A stretch of 35,471 nt of DNA, from NCBI GenBank assembly GCA_943332615.1, contig CALQQB010000049.1:1-35471 (forward strand), read 5' to 3'. This DNA comes from Phenylobacterium deserti (GTDB taxonomy: Bacteria; Pseudomonadota; Alphaproteobacteria; Caulobacterales; Caulobacteraceae). A program made the position numbers and the translations under genes. The notes under the pieces were generated by a model. It had not been told where the DNA came from. It saw only the letters and a program-made list of their open reading frames with translations, and ran no database searches. Shown here piece after piece: positions 23,571 to 30,008 of this stretch (positions within the stretch are counted from its first letter, which is position 1; every line of letters begins with the position of its first letter).

Positions 23571-25427
23571 ATGAGTGAAGCAGTGCAAGTTGGGATTGCC
23601 GAGGCTTCTGAACGGGTTGCATCGCCGTCGGCGCGACCGCCGTTGCAGTTGGTCCGCAAGGTCGAGGTCGATCGGACGCGCGACGCGCTGCTGACCGACT
23701 TCGGCAAGACCACCCTGGAAGACCGCTACCTGCTGCCGGGCGAGAGCTATCAGGACATGTTCGCCCGCGTGGCGACGGCCTATGCCGACGACGCCGACCA
23801 TGCGCAGCGGATCTACGACTACATCTCGCAGCTCTGGTTCATGCCTTCGACGCCGGTGCTGTCGAACGGCGGCGCGGGCCGCGGCCTGCCGATCTCCTGC
23901 TTCCTCAACGCCGTGCCGGACAGCCTGGAAGGCATCCAGAGCGTCTGGAACGAGAACGTGGCGCTGGCCTCCAACGGTGGCGGCATCGGCACCTACTGGG
24001 GCGGCGTCCGCTCGATCGGCGAGAAGGTGAAGGGCGCCGGCCAGACCAGCGGCATCATCCCCTTCATCCGGGTGATGGACTCGCTGACGCTGGCGATCAG
24101 CCAGGGCTCGCTGCGCCGGGGTTCGGCGGCGGTGTATCTCGACATCCACCACCCGGAGATCGAGGAGTTCCTGGAGATCCGGAAGCCCTCGGGCGACTTC
24201 AACCGCAAGAGCCTGAACCTCCACCACGGCATCTCGATCAGCGACGCGTTCATGGAGGCCGTTCGTGACGGCGCCATGTTCGGCCTGCGCTCGCCGAAGA
24301 ACGACGAGGTGATCCGCGAGGTCGACGCCCGCTCGCTCTGGCAGAAGATCCTCGAGATCCGCCTGCAGACCGGCGAGCCCTATCTGATCTTCTCCGACAC
24401 CGTGAACCGCTCGATGCCGCAGCATCAGCGCGAGTTGGGCCTGTCGGTGCGCCAGTCGAACCTGTGCTCCGAGATCATGCTGCACACCGGCAAGGACCAT
24501 CAGGGGCTGGAGCGGACGGCGGTCTGCTGCCTGTCGTCGGTCAATGCCGAGACCTTCCTCGAATGGCGCGACCATCCGACCTTCATCGAGGACGTCATGC
24601 GCTTCCTCGACAATGTGCTGGAGGACTTCATCGTCCGCGCGCCGCCGGAGATGAAGAACGCGGTCTACGCCGCCCGCCGCGAACGCTCCGTGGGCCTGGG
24701 CCTGATGGGCTTCCACTCGTTCCTGCAGAGCCAGAACGTGCCGTTCGAAAGCGCCATGGCCAAGTCGTGGAACATGCGTCTCTTCAAGACCCTGCGCCGC
24801 CAGTGCGACGCGGCCTCCCGCAAGCTGGCCGCCGAGCGCGGGCCCTGCCCGGACGCCGCTGAGCGCGGGATCATGGAGCGGTTCAGCCACAAGCTGGCCA
24901 TCGCGCCCACCGCCTCGATCTCGATCATCTGCGGCGGCACCTCGGCCGGCATCGAGCCGATCCCGGCCAACATCTACAGCCACAAGACGCTCTCCGGCAC
25001 CTTCGCCGTCAAGAACCCCTTCCTGGAGAGGGTGCTCGACTCGACCGGCCAGAACACCACCGCCACCTGGGACTCGATCCTGCAGAACGAGGGCTCGGTG
25101 CAGCACCTCGACTTCCTGAGCCAGGACGACAAGGACGTCTTCAAGACCGCCTTCGAGATCGACCAGCGCTGGGTGGTCGAACTGGCCGCCGACCGCACGC
25201 CCGACATCTGCCAGTCGCAGTCGATCAACATCTTCTTGGCCGGCGATGTCGATAAGTGGGACCTGCACATGCTCCACTGGATGGCGTGGGAACGGGGCTG
25301 CAAGTCCCTGTACTACCTGCGGTCGAAGTCGGTGCAGCGGGCAAGCCACGCGGGTGAGGAGGCGCTGGCCGCCGTCATCCATGCCGAGGGCAAGACTGAC
25401 TACGAGGAATGCCTCGCCTGCCAATAG
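23571..25427 (+). CDS. nrdA: Ribonucleoside-diphosphate reductase alpha subunit NrdA, lacking an ATP-cone
   Basis: 618 residues. It is the catalytic subunit of class I ribonucleotide reductase, making deoxynucleotides. Active-site residues are visible: Cys110 in PISCFLNAV, Asn297-x-Cys299-x-Glu301 in NLCSEIML, and Cys319/320 in TAVCCLSS; the C-terminal CLACQ is the thioredoxin-facing redox pair. The barrel begins soon after residue 50 (YLLPGESYQDMFARVA), so the 90-residue ATP-cone of E. coli NrdA is absent. Start: ATG 23571 (MSEAVQVG) chosen; ATG 23538 in the same frame, preceded by GGAAGG, remains possible. nrdB follows after 170 bases with its own operator-like pair. Confidence 0.95.
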   Translation: MSEAVQVGIAEASERVASPSARPPLQLVRKVEVDRTRDALLTDFGKTTLEDRYLLPGESYQDMFARVATAYADDADHAQRIYDYISQLWFMPSTPVLSNGGAGRGLPISCFLNAVPDSLEGIQSVWNENVALASNGGGIGTYWGGVRSIGEKVKGAGQTSGIIPFIRVMDSLTLAISQGSLRRGSAAVYLDIHHPEIEEFLEIRKPSGDFNRKSLNLHHGISISDAFMEAVRDGAMFGLRSPKNDEVIREVDARSLWQKILEIRLQTGEPYLIFSDTVNRSMPQHQRELGLSVRQSNLCSEIMLHTGKDHQGLERTAVCCLSSVNAETFLEWRDHPTFIEDVMRFLDNVLEDFIVRAPPEMKNAVYAARRERSVGLGLMGFHSFLQSQNVPFESAMAKSWNMRLFKTLRRQCDAASRKLAAERGPCPDAAERGIMERFSHKLAIAPTASISIICGGTSAGIEPIPANIYSHKTLSGTFAVKNPFLERVLDSTGQNTTATWDSILQNEGSVQHLDFLSQDDKDVFKTAFEIDQRWVVELAADRTPDICQSQSINIFLAGDVDKWDLHMLHWMAWERGCKSLYYLRSKSVQRASHAGEEALAAVIHAEGKTDYEECLACQ

Positions 25428-25511
25428 AGGGGGCCTGACTCCGGGCGGGCCAAGCCACCGCGGCCGGGCGCCCCGGAAGATATCCACCGGTCCGAACAGC
25501 GCCGTGGACAA

Positions 25512-25559
25512 ACGCTACATGCGGCGTTCGTGACCCTTGCCGGCCACAAGATGTTGATA
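25512..25559 (+). promoter_or_regulatory. Second pair of NrdR-box-like operators, upstream of nrdB
   Basis: ACGCTACATGCGGCGT (25512-25527; perfect ACGC/GCGT ends) and CCACAAGATGTTGATA (25544-25559) each match the remembered NrdR pattern at about 10 of 16 positions and lie 32 bases apart. The second shares the 11-mer CCACAAGATGT with the box before nrdA. The pair ends 38 bases before the nrdB ATG. Rest of the 170-base gap: nothing else seen. Confidence 0.45.
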
Positions 25560-25597
25560 CACTCTTAACCGAACATCCCAGCAGGCAGGCGACACCG

Positions 25598-26656
25598 ATG
25601 GCCCTGAAGTCCGAACCCCACGTCCGCCAGCTCTCGGGCCTGCTGACCCCGTCGCTGGCCTACAAGCCGTTCCGCTATCCGTGGGCCTACGACTTCTGGA
25701 AGAAGCAGCAGCAGGTCCATTGGATGCCCGAGGAGATCCCGCTGGGCGAGGACCTCAAGGACTGGGCCACCAACCTGAACGACCGGGAACGCAACCTGCT
25801 GACCCAGATCTTCCGGTTCTTCACCCAGTCCGACGTCGAGGTGAACGACAACTACATGGAGCGGTATGCCCGCGTCTTCAAACCCACCGAGGTGAAGATG
25901 ATGCTGGCGGCGTTCTCCAACATGGAGACCATCCACATCGCCGCCTATGCGCTGCTGCTGGAAACCATCGGCATGCCGGACGCGGAGTTCACCGCCTTCC
26001 TGGATTACCAGGCGATGCGCGACAAGCATGACTACATGCAGCAGTTCGGCGTCGAAACGAACGCCGACATCGCCCGCACCCTGGCCATGTTCGGCGGCTT
26101 CACCGAGGGGCTGCAGCTGTTCGCCAGCTTCGCGATGCTGATGAACTTCCCGCGCCACAACAAGATGAAGGGCATGGGCCAGATCGTCAGCTGGAGCGTG
26201 CGCGACGAGAGCCTGCACTGCGAAGGCATGGTCAAGCTCTACCACGCCTTCAACGCCGAGACCGGCTGCGTCACCAAGTCCGTCGCCGACGACATCGTCG
26301 ACTGCTGCAAGACCGTGGTGGGCCTGGAAGACAAGTTCATCGACCTGGCCTTCGAGGCCGGCGAGGTCCAGGGCATGACCCCCGAAGACATCAAGAAATA
26401 CATCCGCTTCATCGCCGACTGGCGCCTGCGGCAGCTGCAGCTGCCGGAGGTGTACGGGGCCAAGGAGAACCCGCTGCCGTGGCTGCAATCGATGCTGTCA
26501 GGGGTGGAGCACGCGAACTTCTTCGAGGCGCGGAGCACGGAGTACTCGAAGGCCGCGACCCGCGGGCAATGGCATGGGGATGCGGGGGTTTGGGCGGAGT
26601 TTGATCGGGTGCGGGCGGGGCGTGGTGTGGGTGCTGAGGTGGTGGCGGGGGAGTAG
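25598..26656 (+). CDS. nrdB: Ribonucleoside-diphosphate reductase beta subunit NrdB
   Basis: 352 residues. It carries the di-iron/tyrosyl radical cofactor that starts catalysis in NrdA. By alignment with E. coli NrdB the ligands are D79 (FTQSDVEV), E110 and H113 with radical tyrosine Y117 (METIHIAAY), E170 (FTEGLQLF), and E204 and H207 (RDESLH); all are present, so it is a standard tyrosyl-radical enzyme and not an Mn/Fe Phe type. No ATP-cone is attached at either end. The last 30 or so residues (RVRAGRGVGAEVVAGE) are low in complexity. The stop lies only 4 bases from the stop of the convergent reverse transcriptase gene. Confidence 0.95.
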   Translation: MALKSEPHVRQLSGLLTPSLAYKPFRYPWAYDFWKKQQQVHWMPEEIPLGEDLKDWATNLNDRERNLLTQIFRFFTQSDVEVNDNYMERYARVFKPTEVKMMLAAFSNMETIHIAAYALLLETIGMPDAEFTAFLDYQAMRDKHDYMQQFGVETNADIARTLAMFGGFTEGLQLFASFAMLMNFPRHNKMKGMGQIVSWSVRDESLHCEGMVKLYHAFNAETGCVTKSVADDIVDCCKTVVGLEDKFIDLAFEAGEVQGMTPEDIKKYIRFIADWRLRQLQLPEVYGAKENPLPWLQSMLSGVEHANFFEARSTEYSKAATRGQWHGDAGVWAEFDRVRAGRGVGAEVVAGE

Positions 26657-26660
26657 GTGG

Positions 26661-28286
26661 CTAGTTCGGCTTATTCTTCATCGCGGTCGCGAGGAGGCTG
26701 TGCAGTTGCGTGTGAGTTGACCATTGATTAAATGCGTTCGTCCGCTCGACAGCCGGGAACCAGCGTGATGAAAAGAAGATCGCAAGCTGAATGAAGGGCG
26801 AACCCACAGCTCCGTAGGAATCGCACATCGACTTGCGCCGCACGATGTCACCGAATCTTCCAACGAATATTGCGGCAGCTCCCCTAAGTGCCTCATGTCG
26901 GCTGGCGTCCTTGAGGACATCGAGGGCGATCTTTACGGTGGGGTCGTCCGCACCTTCAAGCGAGAGCAACGCGGCCATCACCCACATCTTTTGCCAATCA
27001 ACAAGTGCTCCATCGCCCAAGAGACTAATGAGGAAGGCAACAACGCCTTCGTCGCCAAGGAAATTTGCGAGGTAGGCACAGTATATCTGGGCCATTGCGG
27101 GGCGCGATTTAAATGCACCTTGGACGTGATCGACAGCATAATTTGACTCCGCCTTCGCGAATAGGGGGAGGCAGAATCGTTCTATGTTTTCAGCTTGATC
27201 GGGATAATGCTCAATTGATTCGAAGAGGTTGATTGTAGCTTGGAGTTCCAGATCTTTCTCATCAGGCGCGTCTGCGTCGTCGTCTTCATCATCCCATTCA
27301 GATTGGAACCCATAGTCGGAGCCGAAATCGGAATCTTCCAATTGCCCTGAAATTTCGTCCACGGCGTCTTTGAATAGCTGCTCCAAGTCGGGCTCCTCAG
27401 TAAGTAAAAGTCCAACTGGCATAAGAACAGATTTGTTTTCATTTAGTATCAGATCGTAGCTTCGCAGAACCGAGATCAGGTCTCTTATGACAGTCTCAGC
27501 GGCGTCGCCGCTATCAACAAAGACATATATGTCGTCTACGTACCTGGCGGAATCTAAACCCGCGTCCGCCAAGAATCTATCGATTGGGTCAAGATAAAAG
27601 CTGCCGAACATATCCGATGGATATATTCCTTGCAGGATACCGCGAGAACTACGACTCCCGGTAAAAGCGGTAAGTACCTTTTCCAATCTCTCGGTGAGTG
27701 GTTTGTTCATGCCCGCGCTTTGCAGGGTATTGATCAGAGTGTGCTGATTGAGAGAGCCGAAGCAATTCGCAACATCGGTCTTCAGCACATATCTATTGTT
27801 TGGCTTCTCGCTGTGGGCTCTAATTGTCTTTTGAAACTCGCTCCAACAAGTCCGGGTCGAGACGAACATTGTCTCGCTCTTGTCGTCGCCTAGCCTATGG
27901 CTGAACGACCTAGCGAGATCCGTCTTGGCCTTCACGGTCGGCGCAGCTTCGTCCGCCAAAGCTTGATAGAACACACGGTCCCTAGGCATCAATATGCTGC
28001 CCTGCCTCGAAAATGCCGGTCCAAGCCGATTGAGTTGCGCTGTTTTCATGCGCGCGCTCTTAGGAACTTCGATATGGAGCGGAGCTCCGGGCGCGAAAGC
28101 GCCAGCTGCGAGCTCCTTCTTTATCTGGTCCACCAGCTCATCTGCTGCGTGAGCGTAGATGAATCTCAAATGTGGCGCATAGATGAAGTCAGACCTGATG
28201 TCGTGGAGAACCCGCTTGATCGCGAGTTCCCAATCGATCGTGTCAATTTGGCCCTTGTCTAAGCCAAAGGTGTTCTTGTCAGCCAT
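26661..28286 (-). CDS. Stand-alone reverse transcriptase, probable anti-phage Abi/UG (DRT) type
   Basis: 541 residues. Reverse transcriptase motifs in order: a fingers region with ILMPRDRVFYQALADE (98-113), motif A YVLKTDVANCFGSLN (166-180, Asp171), motif B SRGILQGIYPSDMFGSFYLD (214-233), motif C ARYVDDIYVFV (247-257, Asp251/252) and motif D ILNENKSVLMP (280-290). A very acidic linker follows (317-346), then about 190 residues predicted helical, like the alpha-repeat tails of Abi/UG enzymes. No maturase, HNH, integrase or nuclease domain is visible, and no retron NAxxH or VTG landmarks. The DNA is much richer in A+T than its neighbours (23 G/C in the 60 bases from 27421), indicating transfer. 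ATG 28286 has TAAGG ten bases upstream. Anti-phage function is inference from family. Confidence 0.85.
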   Translation of the reverse strand: MADKNTFGLDKGQIDTIDWELAIKRVLHDIRSDFIYAPHLRFIYAHAADELVDQIKKELAAGAFAPGAPLHIEVPKSARMKTAQLNRLGPAFSRQGSILMPRDRVFYQALADEAAPTVKAKTDLARSFSHRLGDDKSETMFVSTRTCWSEFQKTIRAHSEKPNNRYVLKTDVANCFGSLNQHTLINTLQSAGMNKPLTERLEKVLTAFTGSRSSRGILQGIYPSDMFGSFYLDPIDRFLADAGLDSARYVDDIYVFVDSGDAAETVIRDLISVLRSYDLILNENKSVLMPVGLLLTEEPDLEQLFKDAVDEISGQLEDSDFGSDYGFQSEWDDEDDDADAPDEKDLELQATINLFESIEHYPDQAENIERFCLPLFAKAESNYAVDHVQGAFKSRPAMAQIYCAYLANFLGDEGVVAFLISLLGDGALVDWQKMWVMAALLSLEGADDPTVKIALDVLKDASRHEALRGAAAIFVGRFGDIVRRKSMCDSYGAVGSPFIQLAIFFSSRWFPAVERTNAFNQWSTHTQLHSLLATAMKNKPN

Positions 28287-28384
28287 AGCAAGACAACCTT
28301 ACTCGACATTGCCAAATAGGAAAGACGGGCCCGGCTGCCATGGATGTATGGCTGAGCTTGTGCCGACGCACGCCACTTCGGTGC

Positions 28385-29086
28385 TCAGTTCGCGGGATCG
28401 GGGAAAGATGACAATACGCGATAGGAAAGCCGAGTATTGGACGCCTCGACAATCTCGATCCTAGCGCCCTTGAAGCCGATCATGTTTCCGTCTTTCAGAT
28501 CATACTGGACGTCTTGCGAAAACGGCGGCCGGGCGTAGTCACCTGAGAACTCGCGGTAGAGAAATTTGACCGTCTCGCCTGATCTCCCGTTGTAGATCAG
28601 CTCTTGCCTGAAGTTCGGCGCATCCACATCAGTCACGCGGGTCGGGACTACCTGCGGAGCCTCCTTGCCTTTCCATTGGCAGGCGCCCGTGACGATGAAG
28701 GCGCGGATGTAGGTTGGGTCAGCATTCTTGGTGCAGAGGCCCCCGGCGGGATAGGGCGAGGTTCCGAGAAGGGCGTCGTACGAGGTCATCTTGTCCGAGT
28801 AGAAGTAGGTGTAGGTCGTGTCGCGTTGGCGAGCGCGGAGTTTGCCCGGCGAGATTGTGAACTTCTTCAGGACGAAGCCATCACCCCACGTGATCTCGTT
28901 CTGCAATTGCAGCCCGTCATAGGTCGTGATCTTGCCCTTCTCGACGATAGTGTCACCAAGCTCCGCGCGGGCGACGTCGTTCAGCGGTGGGCGGTTGATT
29001 ATATCAGTCCGCGCCACGACCGCCTGCGTGCTCGCGCACGCGGTCAAGCCGAGCGCCAGCGTAGCTGCAACCACAACTTTGAACAT
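28385..29086 (-). CDS. Lipoprotein of unknown function
   Basis: 233 residues. The N-terminus MFKVVVAATLALGLTACAST is a lipoprotein signal with lipobox LTAC, so Cys17 should be lipidated. The mature part is beta-rich (GKITTYDGLQLQNEITWGDG, VKFLYREFSGDY) with three further cysteines (two in GGLCTKN and GACQWKG) that may form a disulfide. I do not recognise the family. The ATG at 29086 is preceded by GGGG seven bases upstream. It is transcribed toward the reverse transcriptase, 98 bases apart, so one transcript could cover both; composition here is intermediate. Upstream lies mobile-element debris. Confidence 0.82.
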   Translation of the reverse strand: MFKVVVAATLALGLTACASTQAVVARTDIINRPPLNDVARAELGDTIVEKGKITTYDGLQLQNEITWGDGFVLKKFTISPGKLRARQRDTTYTYFYSDKMTSYDALLGTSPYPAGGLCTKNADPTYIRAFIVTGACQWKGKEAPQVVPTRVTDVDAPNFRQELIYNGRSGETVKFLYREFSGDYARPPFSQDVQYDLKDGNMIGFKGARIEIVEASNTRLSYRVLSSFPDPAN

Positions 29087-29181
29087 GTTTTACCCCACGG
29101 TTCGCCTCAGCGTAGCTCTCCCAGGAGGTTTCCGCCATCCGGCGTGTCAGGTCGCCTTTGCTCGTCCAGCGCGGGCCACTC

Positions 29182-29286
29182 TTACGCCGCCAAGAACCCC
29201 TCCCGGTGCCGCTCCACATACGTGCGATGCGGCCACAGACGCTCGTCCTGCGGCAGGGAAACCGGGACACGCACGCTTTTCCAGCT
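29182..29286 (-). pseudogene. Orphan C-terminal coding remnant
   Basis: A 34-codon frame ending in TAA reads as plausible protein (VPVSLPQDERLWPHRTYVER then HREGFLAA) but has no start and runs upstream into a repeat motif at 29295. It looks like the tail of a gene whose front was removed by a mobile-element rearrangement. The protein is not recognised. Confidence 0.35.
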
Positions 29287-29294
29287 GGGACAAG

Positions 29295-29320
29295 AATACG
29301 AGGACAGGAGTAACGATCCC
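29295..29320 (+). repeat. Copy A of a GGGGACAGG-type dispersed repeat
   Basis: AATACGAGGACAGGAGTAAC followed by GATCCC. Related copies lie at 29446 and 34982 in the same direction and at 29495 in reverse. It sits exactly upstream of the broken frame at 29182-29286. Confidence 0.6.
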
Positions 29321-29382
29321 CTAGAACAGGGCCGCCTGCTGCGGGGCTGTCTGGCTGGGTCTGCGGCCGGGAGCCCGGCGGG

Positions 29383-29442
29383 CTAGGGGCCTTCCGAGCC
29401 GGCGTACAGGTCGGCGACGAACTCGGCCGCGCCCAGCGGACG
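29383..29442 (-). pseudogene. Possible Y1 (REP-associated) transposase C-terminal remnant
   Basis: Twenty codons read RPLGAAEFVADLYAGSEGP and stop. RPLG followed by an acidic-hydrophobic helix resembles the extreme C-terminus of REP-associated tyrosine transposases, and the frame begins 3 bases from a copy of the GGGGACAGG repeat. The fragment is short, so the assignment is tentative. The rest of 29087-29532 (446 bases) contains only this, the remnant at 29182 and the repeats; I see no intact gene. Confidence 0.3.
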
Positions 29443-29445
29443 CCT

Positions 29446-29512
29446 AATTACGGGGACAGGAGCACCGTTCCCGTTGGATTAGGTAGAGCAGCTTGGGGCA
29501 GTTGCTCCTGTC
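29446..29512 (+). repeat. Inverted pair of the GGGGACAGG repeat (REP/BIME-like)
   Basis: Copy B (29446-29473, containing GACAGGAGCA at 29455-29464) and copy C (29495-29512, TGCTCCTGTC at 29503-29512) are inverted with a perfect 10-base core and further partial pairing (CCGTTCCC against GGGGCAGT). The whole could fold as a long stem-loop, the usual form of REP pairs mobilised by Y1 transposases. It ends 20 bases before the orphan regulator gene. Confidence 0.5.
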
Positions 29513-29532
29513 ACCGGAAGCCTGAGGGTGAG

Positions 29533-29895
29533 ATGAGAGTGGCGACGATCCAGATCCGCAAGGACGACGGCGCGATCCTGCGCGATGCGGGCGCGGCCTT
29601 CGTGGAGGTCTGGAACTGCGGCGCGTCGAAGTCCGATCTCTTCACCTTCTCGTCGCCGGCGCAGTTGTTCTCGGTGCTCTCGCCGCGGCGCTGGACGCTG
29701 ATTGAGCGGCTTCAGGGATTGGGCGCCATCAGCTTGCGCGGGCTGGCGCGAGAGTTGGGCCGGCATGTGAAACGCGTGCATGAGGACGTGGCCATCCTGC
29801 TGGACTGGGGCCTGATCGAGCGGACCGACGATCGCAAGCTGATCGTGCCCTTTGGCGTGATCCATGCGGACTTCTGCCTGAGCGCGGCGGCCTGA
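29533..29895 (+). CDS. Orphan winged-helix transcriptional regulator, antitoxin-like (COG4190 style)
   Basis: 120 residues. The N-terminal 45 residues form an extended beta-containing region (VEVWNCGASKSDLFTFSSPA), followed by a winged helix at about 48-112 (LFSVLSPRRWTLIERLQGLG, LARELGRHVKRVHEDVAILL, then DWGLIERTDD and a wing). This layout matches predicted regulators that are often the second gene of a two-gene toxin-antitoxin-like pair with a small upstream partner. Here no partner exists: the space upstream is filled by repeats. GAGGGTGAG directly precedes the ATG. DNA-binding role is likely; antitoxin role is inference. Confidence 0.8.
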   Translation: MRVATIQIRKDDGAILRDAGAAFVEVWNCGASKSDLFTFSSPAQLFSVLSPRRWTLIERLQGLGAISLRGLARELGRHVKRVHEDVAILLDWGLIERTDDRKLIVPFGVIHADFCLSAAA

Positions 29896-30008
29896 CGCCC
29901 GAACTGCAAGTTACGGTGCAGTCCAATATCCCGTTCCAGGAAACTGAGGGCGCGAGGGGATTTCGTTGACGGGCGGCGCCGTCATCTTCGATGGGCCCGC
30001 CGCCGGCG

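Noticed and set aside
26661..28286. Retron, group II intron or diversity-generating retroelement
   Set aside because: No NAxxH or VTG retron landmarks, no maturase or HNH domain, and no template/variable repeat pair seen nearby; only 4 bases lie downstream before nrdB, leaving no room for an intron 3' end.
28604..29386. 260-codon plus-strand frame
   Set aside because: Covers the lipoprotein gene antisense and the repeat region; amino-acid composition is shadow-like.
29903..29922. ACTGCA/TGCAGT hairpin after the orphan regulator as a terminator
   Set aside because: Only six base pairs and no T-run on either side.
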